In this document: piece by piece, positions 9,292 through 17,407 of the stretch
How the letters are laid out: every line of letters starts with the position of its first letter
Numbering within the stretch: the stretch's first letter is position 1
Assembly (NCBI RefSeq): GCF_010729895.1
Contig: NZ_AP022612.1
Location: 1,054,001 to 1,118,000 of the forward strand
Origin: Mycolicibacterium confluentis
Lineage (GTDB): Bacteria; Actinomycetota; Actinomycetes; Mycobacteriales; Mycobacteriaceae
Direction: 5' to 3'
Length of the DNA stretch: 64,000 nt
Notes under the pieces: model-generated
Told to the model about the DNA's origin: nothing
Database searches by the model: none
What the model saw: the letters and a program-made list of their open reading frames with translations, nothing else
Program-made: the position numbers and the translations under genes

Positions 9292-11346
9292 GTGACTGAT
9301 ACGGACCTCATCACTGCGGGCGACTCCGTTACCTCGGCAGATCTGCCCGAGACGGTGACTTCAAAGGCTCCCGCCCGGGACTCCGGTGAGGGCTCCCTGG
9401 CCAGCATGGTGTTGCCGGAACTTCGCGCCTTGGCCGTTCAGATGGGCGTCAAGGGCGTTTCGGGGCTGCGCAAGGGCCAGCTCATCGCCGCCATCCGTGA
9501 GCGCCAGCAGGGCGGCCAGCAGTCGGCCCCGGCCAACGGTTCGGCCGAGTCGCAGGCCCCCGCCGCCGCGCCCACCCAGAAAACTGACGCCGAGTCTCCC
9601 CGTGACGACACGCCGCGTCGGGAGCGCCGGACCGCGTCCCGTCGTGCTGGCGCCTCGGCCGAGGGCGAGCAGGCCGAGTCGGCCGAGCAGGCCGCGCCCG
9701 CCGGCGACGCTCCCCGCAGCGACGACAAGCCCGAGCGCAACGAGGCCAAGCCCGAGCGCAACGAGGCCAAGCCCGAGCGCAACGAGGCCAAGTCCGAGCG
9801 CAACGAGGCCAAGTCCGACCGCAACGAGGCCAAGCCCGAGCGGAACGACAACCGGTCTGAGCGCAACGAGAACAAGTCGGGGCGCAACGAGGGCAGGAAC
9901 GAGAACAAGTCCGAGCGGAACGACAACCGCTCCGACCGTAACGAGAACAAGTCCGAGCGGAACGACAACCGTTCCGACCGCAACGACAACCGTTCCGACC
10001 GCAATGACAACCGCTCCGAGCGTGGCGGTGACCAGCAGAATCGCGGCGGCAACGCCAACAACGACAACAACGACGACGACGACGAGGGCCGGGGCGGCCG
10101 TCGTGGCCGCCGGTTCCGTGATCGTCGCCGGCGCGGCGAGCGTTCCGGCGGCGAAGGTGGCGGCGACACCGAACTCCGCGAGGACGACGTCGTTCAGCCC
10201 GTCGCGGGCATCCTCGACGTCCTGGACAACTACGCGTTCGTCCGAACCTCGGGATACCTGGCCGGCCCCAACGACGTCTACGTGTCGATGAACATGGTCC
10301 GCAAGAACGGCCTGCGCCGCGGTGACGCGGTGACCGGCGCGGTGCGAGTCCCCCGCGAAGGCGAAGGCGGCGACAAGAATTCGCGGCAGAAGTTCAACCC
10401 GCTGGTGCGTCTGGACACCGTCAACGGCGGTCCCGTCGAGGCGGCCAAGAACCGTCCCGAGTTCGGCAAGCTGACCCCGCTGTACCCGAACCAGCGGTTG
10501 CGTCTGGAGACCACGCCCGACCGTCTCACCACGCGCGTGATCGACCTGATTATGCCGATCGGTAAGGGTCAGCGTGCGCTGATCGTGTCCCCGCCCAAGG
10601 CCGGTAAGACCACGATCATGCAGGACATCGCCAACGCGATCACCAAGAACAATCCGGAATGCCACCTGATGGTGGTGCTCGTCGACGAGCGTCCGGAAGA
10701 GGTCACCGACATGCAGCGCTCCGTCGTCGGTGAGGTCATCGCCTCCACCTTCGACCGGCCGCCGTCAGACCACACGCAGGCCGCGGAACTTGCCATCGAG
10801 CGGGCCAAGCGCCTGGTTGAACAGGGCAAGGACGTCGTGGTTCTGCTGGATTCGATCACCCGTCTGGGCCGCGCGTACAACAACGCGTCGCCGGCGTCGG
10901 GCCGCATCCTGTCCGGTGGTGTCGACTCGACGGCGCTGTACCCGCCCAAGCGGTTCCTCGGCGCGGCGCGCAACATCGAGGACGGCGGTTCGCTGACCAT
11001 CATCGCCACCGCGATGGTCGAGACCGGTTCGACCGGTGACACGGTGATTTTCGAGGAGTTCAAGGGCACCGGCAACGCCGAGCTCAAGCTGGACCGCAAG
11101 ATCGCCGAGCGTCGCGTCTTCCCGGCTGTCGACGTCAACCCGTCGGGCACCCGCAAGGACGAGCTGCTGCTCGGGCCGGACGAGTTCGCGATCGTGCACA
11201 AGTTGCGTCGGGTGCTCTCGGGGCTGGATTCGCATCAGGCGATCGACCTGCTGATGAGCCAGCTGCGTAAGACGAAGACCAACTACGAATTCCTGGTCCA
11301 GGTCTCCAAGACGGCTCCGGGAGGGGCCTCGGACGACCTCGACTGA
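9292..11346 (+). CDS. rho: Transcription termination factor Rho
   Basis: Hexameric RNA helicase/ATPase that ends untranslated transcripts. The start is the GTG at 9292 (MTDTDLITAGD), preceded by GAAGAAAGGAA; the open frame upstream to 9220 is probably leader. An N-terminal Rho-N helix (LRALAVQMGVKGVSGLRKGQLIAAI) is followed by a long Ala/Glu then Arg/Asn-rich insertion (about residues 80-300), the RNA-binding CSD (GILDVLDNYAFVRTSGYLAG), Walker A PPKAGKTT near residue 439, Walker B region VVLLDSITRLGRAYN and the R/Q loops. At 684 residues it is much longer than E. coli Rho (419) and longer than the roughly 600 I recall for M. tuberculosis, mainly through the insertion. Confidence 0.96.
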   Translation: MTDTDLITAGDSVTSADLPETVTSKAPARDSGEGSLASMVLPELRALAVQMGVKGVSGLRKGQLIAAIRERQQGGQQSAPANGSAESQAPAAAPTQKTDAESPRDDTPRRERRTASRRAGASAEGEQAESAEQAAPAGDAPRSDDKPERNEAKPERNEAKPERNEAKSERNEAKSDRNEAKPERNDNRSERNENKSGRNEGRNENKSERNDNRSDRNENKSERNDNRSDRNDNRSDRNDNRSERGGDQQNRGGNANNDNNDDDDEGRGGRRGRRFRDRRRRGERSGGEGGGDTELREDDVVQPVAGILDVLDNYAFVRTSGYLAGPNDVYVSMNMVRKNGLRRGDAVTGAVRVPREGEGGDKNSRQKFNPLVRLDTVNGGPVEAAKNRPEFGKLTPLYPNQRLRLETTPDRLTTRVIDLIMPIGKGQRALIVSPPKAGKTTIMQDIANAITKNNPECHLMVVLVDERPEEVTDMQRSVVGEVIASTFDRPPSDHTQAAELAIERAKRLVEQGKDVVVLLDSITRLGRAYNNASPASGRILSGGVDSTALYPPKRFLGAARNIEDGGSLTIIATAMVETGSTGDTVIFEEFKGTGNAELKLDRKIAERRVFPAVDVNPSGTRKDELLLGPDEFAIVHKLRRVLSGLDSHQAIDLLMSQLRKTKTNYEFLVQVSKTAPGGASDDLD
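9727..10020 (+). repeat. 21-bp tandem repeats in rho (KPERNEA/RSDRNDN units)
   Basis: About 13 near-tandem 21-bp units encode seven-residue repeats that drift from KPERNEA to KSERNDN and RSDRNDN, with one shortened unit near 9897. They lie in the disordered insertion of Rho, so copy changes keep frame. The near-identical DNA of the first three units suggests recent duplication. Confidence 0.9.
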
Positions 11347-11355
11347 GTTCAGCGA

Positions 11356-11394
11356 CAGAATCCCCCGCACGCCTACGCGTGACGGGGGATTCTG
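11356..11394. terminator. Hairpin between convergent rho and tetR
   Basis: CAGAATCCCCCG (11356-11367) pairs perfectly with CGGGGGATTCTG (11383-11394), a 12-bp stem around a 15-base loop, just after the rho stop. It lacks a U-tract, like many mycobacterial intrinsic terminators, and could serve both convergent genes. Confidence 0.65.
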
Positions 11395-11432
11395 CGTTCA
11401 CGGGTCTGTGCCGAAAATCGTTGGGGTGGAGG

Positions 11433-12047
11433 TCAACTCCGAGGTCGAAGCGCCGGCATCAGGTACCGGTCGAGGAAATCCACCAGCGCGGTGGGATTGT
11501 CGACGTCGACCTGTTCGCCGGGTACCGTCGCCAGGCTGAGCAGGTTGCGGGCCACCCACTCGCTGGCCTCGTCGAGATTGTCCGCCTCGATCTCGCCTCG
11601 ATCGGCCGCCGCTTTCAGGTACGGCCGCCAGAAGGCACTCAGGTCGGGGACCAGGCCCTGGACTCCTGCCCCCGCGCACGCTGCGAACTCCTCGGGTTCG
11701 TCCAGTCGCAGCTTCATCACCAGAGCGCCGGGGGAGTCGTATGCGCGGCGGCCCAGGCGGATTCCCGCCGCGATCTGCGCCGCGAGACCCTCCACCTCGG
11801 TCAGCACCGAATGGGCCTCGCCCCAGTAGACGTCGTTGAGTCGGACGATCGCGGCACCCAGCAGCGCGGCCTTGTCGGGAAAGTGCCGATACAGCCAGCC
11901 CCGTGAGACGCCCGCCAGTTCGGCGACTTCGGACACCGTGGTGGCGCGGATTCCCTTGGTGCTCAAGCATTGTTCGGCGGCGTCGATCAGTCGATCGCGA
12001 ACCGGACGCGCGGCGGCGCGGGACTGGGCTGCGGAGCCGGCGGTCAC
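11433..12047 (-). CDS. TetR-family transcriptional regulator
   Basis: A 204-residue protein with an N-terminal helix-turn-helix (about residues 18-60: RDRLIDAAEQCLSTKGIRAT, then VAELAGVSRGWLYRHFPDKA) typical of TetR repressors, and a helical ligand-binding domain. It is divergent from an acyl-CoA ligase gene, and a near-perfect inverted repeat lies between them, so it most likely represses that ligase and perhaps itself, with a fatty acyl or related effector. GTG start; there is no strong ribosome site. It is placed between rho and rpmE, where M. tuberculosis has no gene as far as I recall, so it is part of a lineage-specific insertion. Confidence 0.9.
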   Translation of the reverse strand: MTAGSAAQSRAAARPVRDRLIDAAEQCLSTKGIRATTVSEVAELAGVSRGWLYRHFPDKAALLGAAIVRLNDVYWGEAHSVLTEVEGLAAQIAAGIRLGRRAYDSPGALVMKLRLDEPEEFAACAGAGVQGLVPDLSAFWRPYLKAAADRGEIEADNLDEASEWVARNLLSLATVPGEQVDVDNPTALVDFLDRYLMPALRPRS

Positions 12048-12134
12048 CTTGGTCAGTTCCTCATCTCACGACGACGGTTTGACCTATCTTCGCAGACACG
12101 CCGTTCGCGCCGGGTGCGATGCGGGGTGGACGAG

Positions 12135-12160
12135 GTAGACAGATTCCCTATTCTGTTTAC
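12135..12160. promoter_or_regulatory. Candidate TetR operator overlapping fadD promoter
   Basis: Half-sites GTAGACAGA (12135-12143) and TCTGTTTAC (12152-12160) are inverted copies with one mismatch, separated by eight bases. The spacer and right arm include TATTCT (12149-12154), a possible -10, with a weak TGGACG (12127-12132) 16 bases upstream. A repressor bound here would block polymerase. Confidence 0.7.
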
Positions 12161-12188
12161 AACCTTCGACGACGAGGCGGCGCCGACA

Positions 12189-13796
12189 GTGGCTCACGAA
12201 CTTCCACCCCAGACCGTCCAGCAGCTGTTGCGGGCCCGCCGCGGCGACGACAGCCCGGCGGTCCGATTCGGTGATGCCGAGTGGACCTGGCGCCAACACC
12301 TCGACGACGCGCAGCGGCAGGCATCGACGCTGCTCACGATCGCCGACCGCGACCGGCCCCTGCACATCGGCGCGCTGCTGGGGAACACGCCGGCGATGCT
12401 CACCGCGATGGCGGCGGCGGCCCTGGGCGGCTACGTGCTGTGCGGCATCAACACCACCCGGCGCGGTACCGCCCTGCGGCGCGACATCCTGCACGCGGAC
12501 TGTCAGATCCTGCTGACCGACACCGAGCACCGCCACCTGCTCGACGATCTCGACCTGCCCGGCGTCCATGTGCTGGACACCGACTCCCAGGAATGGGCCG
12601 CGCTGGTCGCCGCGGCAGGCACGCTGACGCCGCACCGCGAGGTGGGGGCCACCGACACATTCATGATGATCTTCACCTCAGGCACCAGCGGTGATCCCAA
12701 AGCCGTCCAGGTCGCACATATGACCGTGCTGTTCGCGGGACAGGCCCTCGTGGAGCGCTTCTCCATCACACCCGACGACGTGTGTTACCTGTCGATGCCG
12801 CTGTTCCACTCCAACGCGCTGCTGGCCGGCTGGGGAGTCGCCGTCGGGTCTGGGGCTGCCATGGTGCCCGCGACATTCTCGGCCTCCGGTCTGCTGCCCG
12901 ACGTCCGCCGCTACGGCGCGACGTACATGAACTACGTCGGCAAACCGCTCGCCTACGTGTTGGGCACCCAGGAGGGGCCCGACGACGCGGACAACCCGTT
13001 ACGGGTGGCGTTCGGCAACGAGGCCAGCGATCGGGACATCGAAGAGTTCGGCCGCCGCTTCGGGTGCACAGTGTGGGACGGGTTCGGTTCAACCGAGGGC
13101 GCGATCATCGTCACCCGGGAGGACGACTGCCCGCCAGGCTCGGTCGGCAGGGGATTTCCGGGGGTGGCCATCTACGACCCCGAGGCCGTCACCGAGTGCG
13201 CCATCGCCGAGTTCGATGCGACGGGTGCTCTGACCAATGCGGACAAGGCCATTGGTGAATTGGTCAACACCACGGGAGCCGGCCTGTTCCAGGGCTACTA
13301 CAACGACGCCGACGCGACCGGCGACCGCCTGCGGCACGGCATGTACTGGTCGGGTGACCTCGCCTATCGCGACGCCGACGGCTGGATCTACCTCGCCGGC
13401 CGGACTGCGGACTGGATGCGAGTCGACGGCGAGAATATGACCACGGCCCCCATCGAGCGCGTCCTGCTGCGTCACTCCGCGGTCAACCAGGTGAGCGTGT
13501 ATCCAGTCCCCGACGAACATGTCGGTGACCAGGTGATGGCGGCGATCGTGCCCGCCCAGGGCGTCGACGTCGACATGGCAGACTTCGGTGCCTTCCTGGC
13601 CGAGCAGCAGGACCTGTCACCCAAGGCGTGGCCGCGCCGGGTCTGGATCACCGATGCGCTGCCTTCGACCGCCACCAACAAGGTGCTCAAACGCGAGCTC
13701 ATCGCCCGAGGCCCCGAACCGGTCGGTGGTCAGTTGTGGACCCGCCCGGCCCGGGGCACCACCTTCACGCAGAAGCACGGTCGCCGCACCGCCTGA
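12189..13796 (+). CDS. FadD-type fatty acyl-CoA ligase
   Basis: Acyl-adenylate-forming (ANL) enzyme that activates a carboxylic acid to acyl-AMP and then acyl-CoA. The P-loop is MIFTSGTSGDPKAV; the adenine motif DGFGSTEG, the hinge/ATP motif YWSGDLAYRDADGWIYLAGR and the C-terminal catalytic lysine region STATNKVLKRELI are all intact. At 535 residues it resembles mycobacterial FadD1/FadD17. The GTG at 12189 was chosen because longer starts (for example 12126) would place the operator inside the gene. It is divergent from the TetR gene and probably under its control. The substrate cannot be told from sequence. Confidence 0.88.
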   Translation: MAHELPPQTVQQLLRARRGDDSPAVRFGDAEWTWRQHLDDAQRQASTLLTIADRDRPLHIGALLGNTPAMLTAMAAAALGGYVLCGINTTRRGTALRRDILHADCQILLTDTEHRHLLDDLDLPGVHVLDTDSQEWAALVAAAGTLTPHREVGATDTFMMIFTSGTSGDPKAVQVAHMTVLFAGQALVERFSITPDDVCYLSMPLFHSNALLAGWGVAVGSGAAMVPATFSASGLLPDVRRYGATYMNYVGKPLAYVLGTQEGPDDADNPLRVAFGNEASDRDIEEFGRRFGCTVWDGFGSTEGAIIVTREDDCPPGSVGRGFPGVAIYDPEAVTECAIAEFDATGALTNADKAIGELVNTTGAGLFQGYYNDADATGDRLRHGMYWSGDLAYRDADGWIYLAGRTADWMRVDGENMTTAPIERVLLRHSAVNQVSVYPVPDEHVGDQVMAAIVPAQGVDVDMADFGAFLAEQQDLSPKAWPRRVWITDALPSTATNKVLKRELIARGPEPVGGQLWTRPARGTTFTQKHGRRTA

Positions 13797-13830
13797 CGGC
13801 GATGCGGCGACCGTGGTGCGGGCCTGGGGG

Positions 13831-14142
13831 TCAGCCGACGCTGACGTTGGGCACCGGCGGGATTGGCGGCGGTGACGGAATGGCCGGCGGGGCCGGAATG
13901 GGCGGAATCGGCGGGACATTCACGTCGACGGCCGGCGGCGCGGGAATGGCCGGCGGCGCCGGGATAGCCGGTGCTGCGGGCACAGCCGGAACCGGCGGGA
14001 CGTTGACGTCCACCGTCGGACTGGGCGGCGGAGGCGGCGGGTCCGCCTGTGCCAAGCCGGCACCGAGGCCGAGGGCCCCAACTCCGAGTCCAGCGGCGAC
14101 GCCGCCGTGCACGAGCAGTTTCTTCAACTTCAGGGAGTTCAT
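13831..14142 (-). CDS. Small Pro-rich secreted protein
   Basis: The start is the ATG at 14142, preceded on the minus strand by AAGGAGGA, an excellent ribosome site. The 103-residue product has a signal peptide (MNSLKLKKLLVHGG, then Gly/Ala/Leu core, cleavage after AQA-DPP), leaving about 70 residues made almost only of Pro, Ala, Ile, Val and Asn. Two copies of VDVNVPP and many PAPPAIP/PAIPAPP units form an extended, probably polyproline, structure. No Cys and no enzyme motif. A surface or wall-spanning role is a guess. It is convergent with the fadD gene. Confidence 0.75.
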   Translation of the reverse strand: MNSLKLKKLLVHGGVAAGLGVGALGLGAGLAQADPPPPPPSPTVDVNVPPVPAVPAAPAIPAPPAIPAPPAVDVNVPPIPPIPAPPAIPSPPPIPPVPNVSVG

Positions 14143-14317
14143 TGAGCGTCCTCCTTCAACGTTCTCGGTCGGCGGCTCGTGTGCCGCCATCCGTGATCTA
14201 GGCGATACCCACTGCCGTGGGGTCCGACACCGGAACGTCTCAGAATCTGAGAAATCTGCGGACATTGCGGGTTCGGGCGCCGGATTGGGCGGGGAATGCG
14301 CCGTGGTCGCCAGGCGT

Positions 14318-14347
14318 TTAGGACTACGGCGGTTGACCTGGCATAAT
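14318..14347 (+). promoter_or_regulatory. Putative rpmE promoter
   Basis: TTAGGA (14318-14323) and CATAAT (14342-14347) are spaced 18 bases apart, which would leave a leader of about 85 nt before rpmE. The rest of 14143-14438, upstream of the divergent Pro-rich gene, shows nothing else I can support. Confidence 0.4.
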
Positions 14348-14438
14348 GGACCGTCGACCACCTCAGGTTCCGGTTCACGTCTGTATTTCTCCAGGTCAGG
14401 AGCGGACGACCCGGCGACCTACGAATGAAGAGGACACC

Positions 14439-14660
14439 ATGAAAACCGGCATTCACCCTGCCTACCAAGAGACCACCGTGGTCTGCGGTTGTGGACACAC
14501 CTTCACCACCCGCAGCACCAAGGAGAGCGGCCACATCGTGGTCGAGGTCTGCTCGCAGTGCCACCCGTTCTACACCGGCAAGCAGAAGATCCTCGACAGC
14601 GGCGGTCGCGTCGCGCGGTTCGAGAAGCGCTACGGCAAGCGCAAGACCGCCGACAGCTAG
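14439..14660 (+). CDS. rpmE: 50S ribosomal protein L31 (zinc form)
   Basis: A 73-residue ribosomal protein of the large subunit that bridges to the 30S head. The ATG at 14439 ([10 protein letters not shown]) is the conserved L31 start. Four cysteines, C16, C18, C38 and C41 (CGC and CSQC), form the zinc site of the C+ type, which zinc-starved actinobacteria replace with a Cys-less paralogue located elsewhere. Conserved [10 protein letters not shown] and [10 protein letters not shown] follow. A strong terminator comes directly after the gene, separating it from prfA. Confidence 0.97.
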   Translation: MKTGIHPAYQETTVVCGCGHTFTTRSTKESGHIVVEVCSQCHPFYTGKQKILDSGGRVARFEKRYGKRKTADS

Positions 14661-14668
14661 CTGTCACG

Positions 14669-14726
14669 CCGGCGCCCGCTGCCGCATGCCCAGGCATGCG
14701 CGCATGTCGGGCGCCGGTTCTTTTTG
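14669..14726 (+). terminator. Intrinsic terminator after rpmE
   Basis: CCGGCGCCCG (14669-14678) pairs with CGGGCGCCGG (14708-14717), and an inner GCATGC palindrome pair extends the structure. TTCTTTTTG follows at once, a rare U-rich terminator for a GC-rich genome. Confidence 0.85.
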
Positions 14727-14764
14727 TCAGGGTCCCAGACCAGCGGTGAGATGAGGAGGCTCGC

Positions 14765-15832
14765 GTGAGCGCCAGTGCGATCGACGCGCTGTTGACCGAG
14801 CATGCGGACCTCGAGCGGCAGTTGGCCGACCCCGAGCTGCACGCGGACGCCACCAACGCCCGTCGCGTCGGACGTCGGTTCGCGCAGATCGCGCCCATCG
14901 TCTCGACCTACCGCAAGCTGGAGTCGGCCCGTGGCGACCTCGAGGCCGCCCGAGAACTTGCCGGTGAAGACGAGTCCTTTGCGGCCGAGGTCGTCGACCT
15001 CGAGACCCGGGTCGCGGAGTTGGACCGTCAACTCACCGACCTGCTCGCACCCCGCGACCCCCACGACGCCGACAACATCGTGCTCGAAGTGAAGTCGGGT
15101 GAGGGTGGCGAGGAGTCGGCGCTGTTCGCCGCCGACCTGGCCCGGATGTACATCCGCTACGCCGAGCGCCGCGGCTGGACCGTGACGATGCTGGGGGAGA
15201 CCACGTCCGACCTCGGCGGCTATAAGGACGCGACGCTGTCCATCGCCAGCAAGGGCGATTCGCTCGACGGCGTCTGGTCGCGGCTGAAGTTCGAGGGCGG
15301 CGTGCATCGCGTGCAACGCGTTCCCGTCACCGAATCCCAAGGGCGCGTCCATACTTCGGCTGCCGGTGTGCTGGTCTACCCGGAGCCTGAGGAAGTCGAG
15401 CAGGTCCAGATCGACGAGTCCGACCTGCGCATCGACGTCTACCGGTCGTCCGGCAAGGGCGGGCAGGGCGTCAACACCACCGACTCCGCGGTGCGCATCA
15501 CGCACCTTCCCACCGGCATCGTGGTGACTTGCCAGAACGAGCGCTCGCAGCTTCAGAACAAGGCCCGTGCCATGCAGGTGCTCGCGGCCCGACTGCAGGC
15601 GTTGGCCGAGGAGCAGGCGCAGGCCGATGCGTCGGCGGACCGGGCCAGCCAGATCCGCACTGTCGACCGCAGCGAGCGCATCCGCACGTACAACTTTCCG
15701 GAGAACCGGATCGCCGATCACCGAATCAATTTCAAGGCCCACAACCTCGATCAGGTGCTCGACGGCGAACTGGACCCGTTGCTCGACGCGTTGGCCGAGG
15801 CCGACAAGCAGACCCGGCTTCAGCAGGCCTGA
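14765..15832 (+). CDS. prfA: Peptide chain release factor 1
   Basis: Class I release factor that recognises UAA and UAG and hydrolyses peptidyl-tRNA. The GGQ catalytic motif is at residues 232-234 ([14 protein letters not shown]), and the conserved [19 protein letters not shown] and the C-terminal [12 protein letters not shown] are present. Length 355 is normal. GTG start preceded by GAGGAGGCTCGC. The stop overlaps the ATG of prmC, whose product methylates the Gln of this GGQ, a functional pairing kept across bacteria. Confidence 0.97.
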   Translation: MSASAIDALLTEHADLERQLADPELHADATNARRVGRRFAQIAPIVSTYRKLESARGDLEAARELAGEDESFAAEVVDLETRVAELDRQLTDLLAPRDPHDADNIVLEVKSGEGGEESALFAADLARMYIRYAERRGWTVTMLGETTSDLGGYKDATLSIASKGDSLDGVWSRLKFEGGVHRVQRVPVTESQGRVHTSAAGVLVYPEPEEVEQVQIDESDLRIDVYRSSGKGGQGVNTTDSAVRITHLPTGIVVTCQNERSQLQNKARAMQVLAARLQALAEEQAQADASADRASQIRTVDRSERIRTYNFPENRIADHRINFKAHNLDQVLDGELDPLLDALAEADKQTRLQQA

Positions 15833-16722
15833 TGCCCGGCGTTGGCGCGCACACCTCGCTGACCGACGCGGTGGCGGCCGCGACCCGGATTCTCGAGCAG
15901 GCCGGCGTCCACTCGGCGCGCACGGACGCGGAACTGCTGGCGGCGCACGTGCTGGGTGTCGATCGCGGCCGACTCATGCGGGCCGAGGCACCCGCCGATT
16001 TCGAATCGCGTTATCGGACCCTCGTGGAGGAGCGGTCCCGCCGCATCCCACTGCAGCACCTCACTGGTTCCGCGCCCTTCGGTCCGCTGGACCTTCAGGT
16101 CGGTCCCGGCGTCTTCATCCCGCGGCCCGAGACCGAATCGCTGCTGGAGTGGGCCATGGGCGTGCTCGATTCCCTTCCCTCGCACCATGATCCGCTGATC
16201 GTGGATCTGTGTACGGGCAGTGGCGCCCTGGCCCTCGCGGTGGCGCGGCACCGGCCGTCGGCAACCGTCGTCGCCGTCGACGACTCGCCGGACGCGCTCG
16301 ACTACGCGCGGCGAAACGGCGCGGGCACCGACGTCCGGTTCCTCGAAGCCGACGTCACGACTGCCGGCCTGCTGCCCGAATTCGACGGCCGAGTCGATCT
16401 GCTGCTCTGCAATCCGCCCTACATTCCCGACGGCGCCGTGCTCGATCCCGAAGTCGCCGAACATGATCCGCACCATGCGCTGTTCGGCGGGCCCGACGGC
16501 ATGCACGTCATCGACGCCGTCGTCGCGCTGGGCGGCAGGTGGCTGCGCCCCGGCGGATGGTTCGGCGTCGAGCACGACGACACCACCTCGGGGGCTACCG
16601 TTGACCTGGTCGAGCGCGCCGGTCTGTTCGACGACGTGCGGCCGCGACGAGACCTGGCCGGCCGGTTGCGGTTCGTCACCGCGACCCGGCGCACCGACAC
16701 GGAGAGGAACGACCTGCCGTGA
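15832..16722 (+). CDS. prmC: Release factor glutamine methyltransferase
   Basis: SAM-dependent N5-glutamine methyltransferase acting on the GGQ motif of release factors. SAM motif VDLCTGSGALALAVA and the NPPY signature at 194-197 (LLCNPPYIPDGA) are clear, preceded by an N-terminal helical substrate domain. The ATG at 15832 shares one base with the prfA stop and gives 296 residues. Also called HemK. It ends in a GTGA overlap with the next gene. Confidence 0.96.
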   Translation: MPGVGAHTSLTDAVAAATRILEQAGVHSARTDAELLAAHVLGVDRGRLMRAEAPADFESRYRTLVEERSRRIPLQHLTGSAPFGPLDLQVGPGVFIPRPETESLLEWAMGVLDSLPSHHDPLIVDLCTGSGALALAVARHRPSATVVAVDDSPDALDYARRNGAGTDVRFLEADVTTAGLLPEFDGRVDLLLCNPPYIPDGAVLDPEVAEHDPHHALFGGPDGMHVIDAVVALGGRWLRPGGWFGVEHDDTTSGATVDLVERAGLFDDVRPRRDLAGRLRFVTATRRTDTERNDLP

Positions 16723-17384
16723 GCAATGTCTTCGACTGCAGTGACCCCGAGCAGCGAGCCACCGGGATCGCCTCGGCGGTGAGCGCTGCCAAGGGCGGCC
16801 GTCTCGTGGTGATCCCCACCGACACCGTTTACGGCATCGGCGCCGACGCCTTCGACAGCGCGGCCGTGGCGGCACTGCTGGCGGCCAAGGGCCGTGGCCG
16901 GGACATGCCGGTGCCCGTGCTCGTGGGTTCCTGGCACACCATCGAGGGCTTGGTCTACACGGTTCCGCAGTCCGCACGCGAGCTCATCCGGGCGTTCTGG
17001 CCCGGCGCGCTGAGCCTGGTGGTGCGGCAGGCGCCGTCGCTGCAGTGGGACCTCGGCGATGCCGACGGCACCGTCATGCTGCGGATGCCGCTGCACCCCG
17101 TCGCGATCGAGGTGCTGCGCGCGGTCGGTCCGATGGCCGTGTCGAGTGCGAACATCTCCGGGCATCCGCCCGCGGTGTCGGTGGACCAGGCCCGCACGCA
17201 GTTGGGGGAGCGCGTCGAGGTGTACCTCGACGGCGGCCCCGCCGAGCAGGGCTCGGCCTCAACCATCGTGGACCTCAGCGGACCCGCGCCCAGAATCCTG
17301 CGGGAGGGCCCGATCTCCGCGGACGCCATCGCGAAAGTCCTCGACGTGACGCCGGATTCGCTGCTCGATCAGCCTGCGTCTTAA
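16719..17384 (+). CDS. L-threonylcarbamoyladenylate synthase (Sua5/YrdC)
   Basis: YrdC/Sua5-fold enzyme that makes threonylcarbamoyl-AMP from Thr, bicarbonate and ATP for the t6A37 tRNA modification. Conserved GGRLVVIPTDTVYGIGADA at the N-terminus, KGRGRDMPVPVLV, FWPGALSLVV and AVSSANISGHPP are present. At 221 residues it is the short TsaC-like form with a small C-terminal extension. GTG start overlapping prmC. Confidence 0.93.
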   Translation: MSNVFDCSDPEQRATGIASAVSAAKGGRLVVIPTDTVYGIGADAFDSAAVAALLAAKGRGRDMPVPVLVGSWHTIEGLVYTVPQSARELIRAFWPGALSLVVRQAPSLQWDLGDADGTVMLRMPLHPVAIEVLRAVGPMAVSSANISGHPPAVSVDQARTQLGERVEVYLDGGPAEQGSASTIVDLSGPAPRILREGPISADAIAKVLDVTPDSLLDQPAS

Positions 17385-17407
17385 GTTCTTCCAGTACGGT
17401 TCATTCG

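Noticed and set aside
9361..10665. Long minus-strand frame opposite rho, rich in Val/Leu/Gly repeats
   Set aside because: It is the reverse reading of the rho repeat region; its periodic GLVLV pattern mirrors the KPERNEA codons, with no ribosome site and no membrane-protein logic.
16955..17329. Minus-strand frame inside the Sua5/YrdC gene
   Set aside because: Antisense of conserved codons only.
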